Origin: Plasmodiophora brassicae
Lineage: Eukaryota; Endomyxa: Phytomyxea; Phytomyxea; Plasmodiophorida
Length of the DNA stretch: 64,000 bases
Reading direction: 5' to 3'
NCBI GenBank assembly: GCA_036867785.1
Contig: CP145424.1
Location: forward strand, 744,001 to 808,000
Under the pieces are notes generated by a model. The model worked only from the letters and a program-made list of their open reading frames with translations, was not told where the DNA came from and searched no databases. Shown here one piece after another: positions 34,268-45,094 of the stretch. A program made the position numbers and the translations under genes. Position 1 is the stretch's first letter; the number at the start of each line of letters is the position of its first letter.

Positions 34268-36956
34268 TTAGGGTTGCTCGGCGGGCGCCGTGAAATTAAC
34301 GATGCAGATGCAGCAGTCGTCCCCTGGCGCCAGATGGGCCTAAGTTGTCAGGCAGGTGGACTGGCATCCTATTGGTGTACCTGTGGACACGATCTGCCTG
34401 CCGTCGGGCGTCCAGCGCACGCTGCGGATGCGACCCGAATGCACGCGAAGCTCGCCGACCAATGTGAACTTCTGATCCGCTCCCCATCGGTAGACGGCCA
34501 CTGTCGACGGCGCTCTCAGCGGCAACGCCCTCGACGTGCGTACCCGGTAACGTCCTTACCGAGGTCGTCGCCCTGGCCTGCCACGACAAACTGTCCCGAC
34601 CTGGACACGTCAATACTGTGCACCGGGTCGTGGTTGCTGGTCCGGTGAACGTTCACCGCAGCGGTGGCGTCGATATCCCAGGTCATGATGCGCCCGTCGC
34701 TAATCGCGGTCGCCGTTTCCGCTTCGCCTGCACAAGTGTCAGTGTCGCCACTCACCCCGGTGGTCGTGCGCGCCCCCAGACCCGTTCGACGTTGGGCCAC
34801 GGCCTCAAAGTGCCCGTTGTCCATCTGGTGCCCCGCCAGGAACACGCGCCTAGCGAAGTCGTACGACACATGGCGACGATCCGCCCCGCACGAGTGCACG
34901 ATGTTCTCGTTGCGGCAATCGACCAAGATGGCGCTGACGGGCGCCAGCGTATGCGCCACGTATTCGGCCACCATCGACCTGGTCACCCGATCCAGCACAC
35001 GAATCGACCCTGCCAATGGGTTGTAGGGAGCGCCATCGATACACACGCGCGACGGACCGAACCTGATGTGGACCCGGCCACGATGAGGAACCGACGACGC
35101 TGGGCGATCGCCGTTACGGCCCCGCGAACGGCGTGTGGGATCTCCCAGAGTATGGCGCCGGTCGCGATCGAATGTGCTCGAACGGCACCGTCCGCCCACC
35201 CGCTTAACAGCGACTCGTCGCCGTTGCCCTCGTTGTTGAACTCGACAACGCACCCTGCGCACATCGTTCGGGTCAGCCCGGGGCGTGCCGGCAGACGTCA
35301 GCGTGGCGCCCGGCACCTTGGCAAGGGCCCTGGGCGGACGAGACGACCGTGTAGTCGGCGAGGTCCCAGACCATAATGGTGCCACGGGCGCTGATCGTCG
35401 CGAACACGTTGCTGCGGTTGGCGGCGAACGCGATGTGGACCACCGCCACGGTCGGCGACTGGTGCACCAGCAGCGCGTCCAGCCTGTCCACGACGCTGCG
35501 ATTGCCATGTCAGGCGCGCGTGGTCGCCCGGCCGCGCGCAACGGCCGCAGGACGTACCGGACGCGGTAGATTCGGCCCGAGGCGGTCCCAGCAATGACCT
35601 CGCACCCATCGGCGGCGTTCGATAGACTGTTGACCGCCCCACCCAGTTCGAGGCGGTCGACCAGGTCCCATTGCTGGGCGCCACCCTTGTATTTGCTCAG
35701 GGTGCCGTCGCCTCTGCGACACGTATATCACTGCAATGCGTCCGATACGGCACGTGCCCGTACCCGCCAGCGAGCAACAGGTCGCCGTTCGTGATCAGCG
35801 AGTGCACACCTGTCGCAGCAGCATCACTGAATGTAAGGAGCGCGTGCGAAAGACGAACCTGCTGAGCAGACGGGGAAACTGGCACGAAACTGGCCGACGT
35901 CGACGTTGAAGACGCTGACGTCGCCGGCGGTGCTGCCGCAGAGCAGGAACTGTTTCGTCTCGTCCAGGGTGCAGCACGTGAAGCATCGCACGAGGGCGCC
36001 CCGGCCGGGCGCATCGCATTTCCTCGTCGTCGCGTCGTACTGCATCGTCTTGATGTCGTAATCGAACCGATGGATCAGGGCGGCGCTCTGCACCGACAGC
36101 CGTTTCAGGCCTGTGGATGTGACACACACACAGACACACGCGCCGGCCGCTTACGTCGACGCACGAGTACACCAGGTACGATGGATTGCGACGCGCTTTC
36201 GGGCACGGGACGGGCGCGCCGAACGCCATCGCCGTGATCGCCTGCCGTTGTGGGCACGTCACTGCTCAAGGCGTGAATCGTTGTGGTGCGTTAGGAAGGC
36301 GAATGCCCACAGACCCAGGTCGCCGGTGGCGATCTCCCAGAGCGCCAGCGCGTTATCAGTGGCGCAGGCCAGCCAGCGTTCGTCGTCAGAGAAGGCGAGG
36401 GCGCGCAAGCGTAGGGACCGATGCCCGAATCGCGTCACGAGGGCGCCCGTCTGGACGTTCCATAGGCAGACGGGCGCGCTGGACGACGATGGGGACTGTT
36501 CGCCCATCTGCCCGGACGCCAGCAACCGGCCGGACGGTGACCTGCAGAGCGCATGACGTCAGGCGCGTATCGGAGCACAGACAGGTACGGGTGCGAACAT
36601 GGCCAGGGCGCAGATCTCGCCGTCATGCCCACGTAGGAACCGTTGCGATTGCGGTGGCGTCAACGCGGACAGGACGACGACTACAAGGCGGCGTTGTGAA
36701 CCCATGACGTCCTGGAGCAGCGCATCGCCGACTCACCCTTGCCGATGGCGAACACGATGACGTCGTTCTGCCGCGGGTGGAACAGCAGCGTATGGCGGTG
36801 GGCGCCGGTGAACCCGATCATGTTCTCCAGAGACAGCGCCGTCGCCGACGGCGACGCCCCCGGGGCATCGTGCGCGGCGTCGTGCTTGGCCTGGGCGTCC
36901 GTCGTCGGCGCAAACACCAACTTCGGGTCCGGCCCTGGCCGCCCCGCTCGGTTCAT
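34268..36956 (-). CDS. CFAP52/WDR16 WD40 flagellar doublet-microtubule protein
   Basis: Start MNRAGRPGPDPKLVFAPT; the CFAP52 opening ALSLENMIGFTGAHRHTLLF follows, then (after introns) RFLRGHDGEICALAM and SPSGRLLASGQMGEQS, RALAFSDDERWLACATD, the second-propeller repeats (FAANRSNVFATISARGTIMV; LLSGWADGAVRAHSIATGAI), the AEYVAHTLAPVSAILVD blade and the last repeat RVHSGRIRSVRWTPDGRQIV|STGDDCCICIVNF. Around 8 exons with about 55-nt introns. CFAP52 is a microtubule inner protein of axonemal doublets, so the organism should build flagella at some stage. It is divergent from the gene at 37188. Confidence 0.87.
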
Positions 36957-36990
36957 CGAACCCTGCTTGTCGGTGAACCGGCGCCGCCCT

Positions 36991-37013
36991 GTGTGCGTGT
37001 GTGTGTGTGTGTG
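36991..37013. repeat. (GT)n tract upstream of CFAP52
   Basis: GTGTGCGTGTGTGTGTGTGT at the 5' side of the CFAP52 start. A simple dinucleotide repeat. Confidence 0.7.
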
Positions 37014-37187
37014 ACAGACGCGCTCACCGTGCATCACGTGGCCAGTCCCAGCGAGAGAGGCCCAGCAGGCAACGCCATCGTGTCGCCTGCAACACAGTGA
37101 TGGTGCACCTGCGGCAGGACGCCGAAAACGGGGGTCGGCGCCGCAATCGGCACGAGGCACACGACTACATCGTAGTGGAACGACGAG

Positions 37188-37656
37188 ATGGCGCCGGGGT
37201 GCGTGAGCACCGGTGCGGCTGCAGTCGCCGCCGTCCTGCTCGTACTAGCGTGCGCACCGCTCGCCGTGGACGCTGCTGCTGCCGGCGACCGTCAAGCGGT
37301 GCACGGTGCGCGCACGCCGCCGCCTCGTCTCGACCATATCGCTATTGACATGCCGCCGCTGGTATACGCGCGTCCCGTTGTCGCCCAGTATACGATACCG
37401 ATGCATGGCATGCTGATGCGCGTATATATGGCAGGTCGGCGCCGCGTCGGACGACGTGCACGCGCAGCACAAGGGGAACGACATGGGCACGGCAGCGGGC
37501 GGCCGTCTCCACAGCAACGAGGCGTCTGCTATGGAGCGCGGCGAGGTTCCCCACTATGACTGGTGTCTTCAGCAGCATCGACAACCCGGTCGCGCGTGGT
37601 TTGCGCGCGCCCTTCTGCAGGCCATCGACGATGCCGTCGAAGCACTTCTCCAATGA
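37188..37656 (+). CDS. Small secreted protein of unknown function, 2 exons
   Basis: About 131 residues. The N-terminus reads as a signal peptide (AAAVAAVLLVLACAPLAVDA), cleaved near AAAAG. A 71-nt intron (GTATAC...GGCAG, about 37369-37439) joins DHIAIDMPPL to VGAASDDVHAQHKG; the end is FARALLQAIDDAVEALLQ with the stop at 37654. No domain recognised. Low-complexity GC-rich sequence makes chance ORFs likely, and a competing frame exists on the other strand, so the call is tentative. It is divergent from CFAP52 (231 bp between starts). Confidence 0.42.
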
Positions 37657-37735
37657 ACAACATTGCTGTGCCGCTGCGCCACCGTCACCCTCATCGTCGT
37701 TGCATTGTATGGTCGTGTGATGTTTGGGCTGGAAA

Positions 37736-38281
37736 TCAGTTGGGCATCATGAAGAAGCCGACGGAGAACAGAGTGCCGAGCGCGGCGACTTTCAGGCCCT
37801 GCTTGACGTAGTCCGGCTTGCCGGTCATGTGCCCGCGGAACAGCCAGCTGACGGCGAACGCGTCGAACAGGACGGCGACACCAAGCAGGTAGCCCTGCTT
37901 CGCCACCGGCGACGACTTGACGCCCGCCCAGACGCCGGTTGCGCACAGACCTATACGGGTCGTTGAACGATCAGCCCCTCCCCGGGTGCGGTCGTTGGCG
38001 CATGACACGACGACCGACCCATGTTCATCGCGGAGAACGCGTACCCTCCCCACCAGTGCGCCTCGGGGCTCAGCACGACATGATCCTTGTCATCGCGACG
38101 CAGGGCGACCGGCGTCAGGCCCTCCAGGGACCGGTGCGGCGCCAGCAGGTGCTTCAACGCGGCGGCGCCGGCGCCCGCCACCCCGAACCAGAATATCGCT
38201 GCGGGCAACGCGCGATCAGAAGCGGCGACGACGCCCACGACCGGGGTACCCACCTTCGGGCGCAATCTCCGACACAGACAT
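37736..38281 (-). CDS. Small polytopic membrane protein, unknown, 3 exons
   Basis: About 138 residues. Exon 1 MSVSEIAPE joins through a 57-nt intron to AIFWFGVAGAGAAALKHLL, and a second intron (AMNM|GLCATGVWAG) leads to the last exon. Three hydrophobic helices are visible: AIFWFGVAGAGAAAL, YLLGVAVLFDAFAVSWLF and GLKVAALGTLFSVGFFMMP. A conserved-looking loop (DHVVLSPEAHWWGGYAFSAM) precedes helix 2. No family assigned. It is divergent from the hemerythrin-domain gene. Confidence 0.6.
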
Positions 38282-38384
38282 GAGTGCAATGACGCGGGCG
38301 ATTCGGTGGCCCCCCTTGCCTGCTGCTGCTGCTGCTGCTGCCCGCCGCCGCCTCTTCCTCTCCTCCGTGCCGCTCCCCGAGGCT

Positions 38385-39140
38385 ATGTTTAGAAAACGGG
38401 GGCCCTGCCGGCGCCTCGGCCGACTTGCTGCAACAAACTGTGTGAACCGGATGGCCAAGGTGGACCGGTCGCATCGGGACGTCGACCCGGCCAGCGCCGG
38501 CCGTCAGGACGGGGTCGCCTTCATCGTGAAGGACCACGACTACTTCCGGGCGCTGTTCAGCGAGTACCGCGGCCTGCTGTCGAGGCCGACACTGTCGCCG
38601 AGCCGCGACGTCCTGGTGCGGAAGCTGGGCATCGTACGCGACATCGTCCGCGACGTGTCTGGGCACGCGTCTGCGGAGGAGCGGTACCTGTACCCGCTGA
38701 TCATGACGCACCTGCAGGACAGGTCGACCGATGAGAAGCAGTGCCTGTACGACCGCAACGTGACGGACGACACGCTGAACAAGCACCTGCTGCAGTTCCT
38801 GGAGAACCACCTGGACACGTTCGGCAACGTCGAGCGATGCGCGGACGCCTGCCAGATGCTGGCGCTGCTGGACCGCACCGTCGAGAAGTTCATCTGGATC
38901 GAGGAGGAGCACCTGAAGGAGGAGGAAGAGTTCGTCCTGGACCCGCTGTCCCGTGTAATGTCGGCCGACGAGAGGCACGACCTCTGGCGCGACCTGATCT
39001 GGGCGTTGCGCCATGGGCCGACGCATCCGCACCCGGAAGGCCCGTCCAGCCCCATCCCGTCCCTCGTCATCCATCCTCTGGTCGGTGTGCTTGACAAGCT
39101 CTTGGACAGGATGAAAGCGTCGGCAAGGGAGTCCGCCTAG
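38385..39140 (+). CDS. Hemerythrin (HHE)-domain protein
   Basis: About 251 residues from the ATG at 38385, or 229 from the ATG at 38451 (MAKVDRSHRD). The longer form has a basic, acid-free N-terminus (MFRKRGPCRRLGRLAATNC) that could be a mitochondrial presequence. The HHE four-helix cation-binding pattern is clear: FIVKDHDYFRALF, VSGHASAEERYLYPLI, LLQFLENHLDTF and WIEEEHLKEEEEFVLDPL supply the His/Glu ligands of a di-iron centre. Such proteins bind O2 or NO, sense iron (FBXL5) or protect against oxidative stress. A (GCT)n tract at about 38322-38341 lies just upstream. Confidence 0.8.
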   Translation: MFRKRGPCRRLGRLAATNCVNRMAKVDRSHRDVDPASAGRQDGVAFIVKDHDYFRALFSEYRGLLSRPTLSPSRDVLVRKLGIVRDIVRDVSGHASAEERYLYPLIMTHLQDRSTDEKQCLYDRNVTDDTLNKHLLQFLENHLDTFGNVERCADACQMLALLDRTVEKFIWIEEEHLKEEEEFVLDPLSRVMSADERHDLWRDLIWALRHGPTHPHPEGPSSPIPSLVIHPLVGVLDKLLDRMKASARESA

Positions 39141-39196
39141 TAGCTGGTCGACGCGACAGCGACAACGATCAATACAAGCGCCCGTTTACTACTGCC

Positions 39197-40529
39197 CTAC
39201 ATGACGAACACGTTTCGGCATTCGTCCAGGTTGAAGATGTCGCCGGTTTCAGGGCATTTGACTAGGTTGCCGTTGCGGGCGGCCATGGCCTCCAGCGCGG
39301 ACCGGCTATACACCTGGCCGTTCGGCAAGGCCATCGGCGGGTTCGCATCGTCCATGACCTGCCCAGTGAGGCGACACACCAGACAGGAGATGGTCCGAGC
39401 CGATGGTTGGATCTTGGCCGCTAGTTCCACGACTGCAAAGGCCCCAGGTCAGTGAGGGAGCGGGGCCACGGTCAGCAGCGCCGCCGAACCATCCTGAGTG
39501 CACACTGGGCAATCGCTGATGCTCTGGGTGGCGCTTCCGCAGAATTCCGTCTTCAGGGCGGCCAGCCCGGCGCGAAGGTGTGTGTCCAGGAACGAGGTCT
39601 CCGATAAACCTTGACGCAACACGGTCAAACGCAAACGCAAGCGCAAGGAGACGGCCGCGCCGTACCATTCATCCGGTAGAAGTCGCGAAGGAACAATTGT
39701 ACCAGCTCGGCCCATCGCGCGTCGTCCAGCCTGGCACAGGACGAGTCAGGACGCGGGCACGATGCGGCCAGGAACGTTATTACAGATGCGCGTACGCGTT
39801 GACAGGTGCCTGGACGAACGCGAGCAGCGTCATGTACTTCCGCACCAGCTGGCCGTGTTTGCCAAAGTATGGCGCCAGGTGCTCCCGTGCATGGACGACG
39901 GCGCCCTGCAGGTCGCCCTTGCCGATCAGGACGGTAAACTCAAACACGCGCAGGTGCACCTCCAGATCACTGTCCAGTGCCGCCAGCTTTGACCGATTTG
40001 CATTGCACCACGACAGGGCCAGCCCCACGTCGTGCTGCTCCAATGCGCGAATCACCCGCCTGAACGACATCAGCACACAGGCAGGCGGCCGTCTTGGACG
40101 GCCTGACATACTGAGCGAGATCGAACAAGGCAACGTCGACGTAGTCGGTCAGTTGCACCTGGGCGGCGAGGGATCTCGCAGTGGACAGCCATCCGCGACG
40201 AAGCAGATGGTCGATAAGGAGGCGGTCGACCAGCGTCTTCCTTGCAAGGTCGCTGCCAGCGAACTGCACACGCCTGAGGCACAACTGAAGCTGGCGTTCC
40301 GTCTCCCGATCCAGGTCCGCCAGCCTGGCACGCAGCGCGTCGAGCGCGTCGGCCGCCGATCGCGAATCGCGCGACGCCCGACACTCCAGCGCCAGCATCT
40401 TCTCCGCGTTGCGGCACATCTGCCGTCGCCCGCCCTCCGTTCAGCATTCGGAATCGCGTCCCCCCCTGACCCACGGCAACGCACCTTGGCCGATCGTTCC
40501 AGCGGGTGCCGCAGCACCGTCGTCTCCAT
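39197..40529 (-). CDS. MAEA/FYV10 RING subunit of the CTLH (GID) ubiquitin ligase
   Basis: Exon 1 METTVLRHPLERSAK splices (65-nt intron) to MCRNAEKMLALECRASRD, a coiled coil. Then a LisH/CTLH region is read (LVDRLLIDHLLRRGWLSTAR; VDVALFDLAQYV; CNANRSKLAALDSDLEVHLR), followed by CRA-like helices and SLRLRLRLTVLRQGLSETSF, then a degenerate zinc region DCPVCTQ. The last exon is the diagnostic RING-like end: ISCLVCRLTGQVMDDANPPM, ALPNGQVYSRSALEAMAARN, VKCPETGDIFNLDECRNVFV. MAEA heterodimerises with RMND5. The start at 40529 matches the usual short N-terminal tail. Confidence 0.9.
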
Positions 40530-40715
40530 GCTGCCTGGTCCCGCGCGACCTGTGTGCCACTTTGTGCGAAGTCCGTGCCGTTGCGAATTGCGCCCCCAGC
40601 TACTGTACGGCTGTACCCGTCGATCTATTTTCGGGACCAGGTAGCACCGTCCGGCAAACCGGACACCATTGAAGGTCGTTGCCGCGTTGATAGGGTTCGC
40701 AAGCGTCGGACGGCA

Positions 40716-41726
40716 ATGACGAGATACGTTACGTGGATGCTGGTGCTGGTTGCTCTGTGGGCTGTGCAGAGCGCATCCGCTGTGGACTGTTCGGTCTGCG
40801 GCAGGGCAATGGAGACGACGTGGCGCTGTGGCAAGTGCAAATCGGTCAACTACTGTTCCGCGGATTGCCAGAGGGCGGACTGGCCGCGCCACAAGCGGGC
40901 CTGCGAACGCCAGGGGGCGGACGGCGACACCCTCAAAGCTCGTTCGGAGGCGTTCCTGGCGCGTGTCCTTCAAGACTTCGCCGGGACGAGCACGCCGCGC
41001 CCGGAACAGCTCGTAGAGCTAGGCAATGACATGCCGCGCCTATACGAGAACAAGGGTGCACTTGTTGCTGAATGCCTCAGGGAGGTGGTCGCGCCGGTGC
41101 TGCAGAGGCAGCTTCCGAGAGAGACAACCTTGGCCCCCGACTGGTACATGCGTGACGAAGACGCGCGTCGTACCGCTGTGGACATTGTCGACCACACGCT
41201 AGAATCACTGGCCGTCACCGTGGCGAACGCGCCGTTCGAGACCGCGTTCAATCAAGAATTCTATAAGCTGATGCGGACGGTGAGGACGGTGCCGACGCGC
41301 GGATTGGTCGAGCAACTCACGAAGGTCGCCAGAATGACGGCCGTGATGAGGGTTGGGAACCCAAAGGTCTTGCCGGGATTCGACGAGTTGGTTTTGCAGA
41401 CTAACAGTTGCAATGTCCTGAAAGTCATGCATGAAGAAGACCTGATGCAGGTTGAGCCGTTTCTGCGACAGGCGCTGGAGCATCTGCCACGTACCTTCAT
41501 CGGACCAGAATGGGGCCACGGTTGCGACAGGCTCGGATGGAAGGAGATGGACCCGGATACCCTCGAGCGCGATGCCGCCTTCATGCGCCTGGCAGAGCCC
41601 GCAGTCGACCAGGCCATCCAGCGGACCATCGCATCCGGCGTCAGGCTGCCGAGGAACCCGACCTTCCAGGAGGGCATCAAGGCTCACCTGATCAAGCGCG
41701 TCGCCGATACAGTCCTGTCGACGTGA
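40716..41726 (+). CDS. Secreted MYND zinc-finger protein (second copy)
   Basis: 336 residues, intron-free. Signal peptide MTRYVTWMLVLVALWAVQSA, cleavage near SAVD, then an intact MYND finger (CSVCGRAMETTWRCGKCKS, NYCSADCQRADWPRHKRAC). The finger is closely similar to that at 28599-29633, including the CQRADWP core. The C-terminal 270 residues differ from the first protein: alpha-helical, with blocks LRQALEHLPRTFIGPEWGHG and VDQAIQRTIASGV, and no methyltransferase motif. So the two share a secretion-plus-MYND module with different payloads. It starts 187 bp from the divergent MAEA gene. Function unknown. Confidence 0.8.
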   Translation: MTRYVTWMLVLVALWAVQSASAVDCSVCGRAMETTWRCGKCKSVNYCSADCQRADWPRHKRACERQGADGDTLKARSEAFLARVLQDFAGTSTPRPEQLVELGNDMPRLYENKGALVAECLREVVAPVLQRQLPRETTLAPDWYMRDEDARRTAVDIVDHTLESLAVTVANAPFETAFNQEFYKLMRTVRTVPTRGLVEQLTKVARMTAVMRVGNPKVLPGFDELVLQTNSCNVLKVMHEEDLMQVEPFLRQALEHLPRTFIGPEWGHGCDRLGWKEMDPDTLERDAAFMRLAEPAVDQAIQRTIASGVRLPRNPTFQEGIKAHLIKRVADTVLST

Positions 41727-42151
41727 CGACGTGATTAACGATGCCGCCAGCCAATCCGGCGTCCCTCCCGCTTTACTTAACGTTGTTGTTTGCTCTGTCG
41801 AATGAGAGGGGCGGTATCCAAAGTGCATTAGCCGTCGGCCCCATGGCAGGAGCCGATGCTTTGCCTGTTCGAAGTGCGTCGACTTTCACAGTCACCATCT
41901 CTGACTGGCGAAAGGCGGATCTCGTCCTTGCCTCCTTGCCCGCTTCGTTCCGTCTCTCGTTCGTCTCGTGCGTACGATGGCGTCTGATCCCGCCAAGACG
42001 GGAATTGTTCGGCATAGATGATTGGGCAAACATCGGGGCAGCGATGACCAGGGAGAGGTTCGTCGAATCGGCCAATTGGAAGGTCGGGTGAAGCAGGGGC
42101 AGACGTCACAGAGCCAGGGTCCATACTGTACTACTGCTAGCCGGTCGGCCT
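41727..42151. other. Intergenic; one unsupported ORF
   Basis: 425 bp. A 116-codon ATG frame (41741-42091, plus) begins 15 bp after the MYND stop but shows no domain, signal or family resemblance, so I do not call it a gene. Confidence 0.35.
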
Positions 42152-42598
42152 ATGCGGGCGGCAATGGAGGCTCGACTGGCGGCGACCTGGTTGCTGGTGG
42201 CCTGGGGCACCGGCCTGGCCTGGCCGGCGAACAAGGAGATTCGTGGACTGGCGAACGGGTTTATCAAAGCGAACCGGGACTTGGAGGTGGATCCGGGGAC
42301 GGCCCCGCCGCCGTCCAGCTTCCACATGCCATCGCAGAGCGAGATCCTGTTGACGATCTTCATGGTCGGCGCCCTGATCTTCGCCGTTCTCTATGCCATC
42401 TACCTGCTACGGGACGTCCTGCGACCCTGCATCGAGTTCATGGAGAAGTCGATGGAGCTGATCGTCAAGGTGCTGGTCTGGCCGGTGAACAAGGTCCTCG
42501 GGTGCGTCAAGGACACCATCTACCCGGTCAAGCAGTGCATCTACCTGTCGTTCGAGCACATGGATTACACCATGCACCCCTGGAAACGCACGACATGA
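42152..42598 (+). CDS. Signal-peptide, single-span membrane protein, unknown
   Basis: 148 residues, intron-free. An N-terminal hydrophobic segment (ARLAATWLLVAWGTGLAW) fits a signal peptide, followed by a lumenal stretch and a strong transmembrane helix (EILLTIFMVGALIFAVLYAI, about residues 70-92). The C-terminal part is well ordered with aromatic and Cys residues (CIEFMEKSMELIVKVLVWPV; CVKDTIYPVKQCIYLSF). A second ATG at 42164 is a good alternative start. No family recognised. It is convergent with the AspRS gene (35 bp). Confidence 0.6.
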   Translation: MRAAMEARLAATWLLVAWGTGLAWPANKEIRGLANGFIKANRDLEVDPGTAPPPSSFHMPSQSEILLTIFMVGALIFAVLYAIYLLRDVLRPCIEFMEKSMELIVKVLVWPVNKVLGCVKDTIYPVKQCIYLSFEHMDYTMHPWKRTT

Positions 42599-42633
42599 CG
42601 ACGAATACAAGGAATAGCGCAAATGTCATCAGA

Positions 42634-44792
42634 TCAGGCATTAACCCGTTCGGCATGAACAGGAGGCCGGGGTGGCGATGAGTGAAGCCTGGCAGGCGCA
42701 CCCATCATCAGGTCGCGGCCGCCAGCCGTCTTCGGGAACGCGATGACGTCACGAATGGCGCGCGGATGGTTGGGCGTGCCGAACAGGGACACGAGACGGT
42801 CGAACCCGATCGCAATACCACCATGAGGCGGGGCCCCATGGCGCAAGCCGTCAAGAAGCGCAGCGTACTGGTCGGCAGGTCGCTGAAGAATCGAGCATAG
42901 AACGCTGGGGTCCATAGTCAGTAGCGCACGACAGACCTGTGTCGACAGTGGGCGCGTCAAACCGTCGCTGGTCGTCTTCCCGGTGGATCCGAATCGAACC
43001 GCCTCCGAGCTCGATGCCGTTTACGACCAGATCGTAGCTTTGCGAACGCAGTGCCAGCAATTCATCGCGAGTGTTCGCGGAGAGGAACGCCCCTCGCTCG
43101 ACAGGAGCGGTGAATGGATGGTGACAGCACTGCAGCCGATCCGGATCTTCCTCGCAGACCTCGAACATGGGCATATTCGTGACCTGTTCACAGCGAGTCA
43201 GGTACCGACGACAGGAGTAGGTTGTTTAGACGGACCCAGAGCCATTGCGGGTCAGTATACTCCAGAAGGCCATGCGAATGGAGCAATGACGCAATCGACA
43301 CTCGGGACAGGCCAATTCCCTAGCGGCACCGTTACGGCAGCGAAGACGTGTGCACGGCGGCCATCGTGACCCACCTTCAAGTTTCGGGACAGGACTAAGC
43401 AGTCGTCCGGTTTGGAATCGGGGAAGTGGGACAGGACGCCCTGGCCCGCCTCGGACACGGGCACCGCCTTGCAGCATTCACCATGGGACCACTGCTCGGC
43501 TGGGACTTGTGAAAGGCCTGGGCTTAGGAAGCCGAACCAACCATCTGAGCAGGCAATACCTCTATAACCGAACGCGCGGGAACATGAACAGCTTGTCGCT
43601 TACCTCCTAGGTCTTGGATCTCCATCCCGAATCGAAGATCCGGCTTATCAGTGCCATACCTCTTCATGACTTCATCGTAGGTATATCGGGGGAAGGGTCC
43701 CGGAGGCAGGCCCAGACGAGTCTCCGGCAGGGCGGTGGCGAGGTGACACAGCATAGCCTCGGTGGCATTCATGACCTCGTCGCTGCCCACGAAAGCCATC
43801 TCGGCATCGATCTGCGTGAACTCGACCTGCCGATCGGCCCGCCCGTCTTCGTCGCGGAAGCACCGGGCGAACTGGAAGTAGCGATCAAACCCGCCCACCA
43901 TCAGCAATTGCTATAGCGCAAACCCGTATTACACAGGGTACAGCAGAGACACGAACGGGAATCAGTACCTTGAAGATCTGAGGCGACTGCGCCAACGCGT
44001 AATACTCTTTCGGGTAGCGAGTTGGGACGAGGAATTCGCGAGCGCCTTCCGGCGAGGATGGCAGCAGGACAGGCGTTTCGACCTCAGTGAACGAGTTGTC
44101 GTCGAGGAAGTCGCGAATGACCCGGGACGCCTTCGAGCGCAGGTGCAGCACCTGGTGCAGTTCCGGTCGGCGAAGCGCCAGATACCTGTAGCGTAGCGCG
44201 ACGTCGCCTTTGCTGGCGTCGTCAGGCAGCGACCATCGATCGACACCAACCTGATCCGGGCTTCAGAGCAGTAACGCAACCGGGACGACGTGGCGTGACG
44301 ATTACATCGCTGATGACGCGGACGTCATCCATTGCGATCTCGTTGCGATCTCCGGGGCGGTTCTGCTTAACCGTTCCATCGACAACGCAGACTTGGTGGA
44401 CGCGAAGCGCACCGGCGACGGATGCGAACTGGTCGGGTCCGCCCCGGGCCCGATCCTTCGACCAGACGCCCTGCACGCGACCTCGCCCATCCTCAACAAC
44501 AACGAACAGCATGTGGCCTGTATATACTATGGTCAGCAGCATTGCGGCGAACGGGGTTTGGCGTGCAACCAGTGTTACCCAGTGGGCGTACGGCATGAAG
44601 GAACCCGCAGACGCGAACCTGTGGCAGCATCCGAACCTCAATGCACGAGCGCGAACGCCAACAGGGCACGGTTACGGGCGTGCCAACGGGCATGCTGGCG
44701 ATATCCGAGCAGTACGCCGTCCTGTCCGGGCCGATCCATTTCGCCGCCGTCGACAGGCACCGACGCAGGAACGCGCGGCACGGTACCCGCAT
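42634..44792 (-). CDS. Aspartyl-tRNA synthetase, bacterial/mitochondrial type (DARS2-like)
   Basis: Several exons. The N-terminus [20 protein letters not shown] is a mitochondrial presequence. The OB-fold anticodon domain is read as [28 protein letters not shown] and [13 protein letters not shown]. Class II motifs: motif 1 [26 protein letters not shown] then [20 protein letters not shown] (motif 2) and [28 protein letters not shown], then the bacterial-type insertion with [28 protein letters not shown], and motif 3 in [11 protein letters not shown] with [17 protein letters not shown]. The GAD/insertion domain and the HHPFTAP block separate this from cytosolic AspRS. Intron positions between 43600 and 43200 are approximate. 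Confidence 0.92.
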
Positions 44793-45094
44793 GCCGTGCA
44801 GTGGGCGGAATAGGTATTGCGTCTTCAGCACTACAGTGTTTACCGTACTTAGTCTGTATGCGCGATTAATGTTAGTTCACAATTAGTGTGATACACACTA
44901 TTCAGGGTTGGCTGCTCTTGCCACACGTCAGTATATACCGGCTGATGTGTCGTATTGCGCAATTTGACATGTCGTAGTGCACGACACGATGTCGAAGAAT
45001 AACACAAAACAATTTATGATGTTGACTTTGAACCTCAGCTCGAAGAACGTTGTTCAGCTCGTCGTCACAGATTGGCGACCGCACGCGACAGCAG
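44793..45094. other. AT-richer intergenic stretch, nothing recognised
   Basis: 302 bp, visibly more AT-rich than its neighbours, between the AspRS start and the coiled-coil stop. No coding frame supported. Confidence 0.35.

Noticed and set aside
37342-37653. Minus-strand ORF opposite the small secreted gene
   Set aside because: Its start (MEKCFDGIVDGLQKG) looked plausible, but it has no signal, no splice partner and a degenerate second half; the plus-strand model explains the region better, though not with certainty.
38154-39074. 306-codon minus-strand ORF
   Set aside because: Antisense to the hemerythrin-domain gene, whose ligand residues and helices are unmistakable.
39580-40644. 354-codon plus-strand ORF
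   Set aside because: Antisense to MAEA; no domain of its own.
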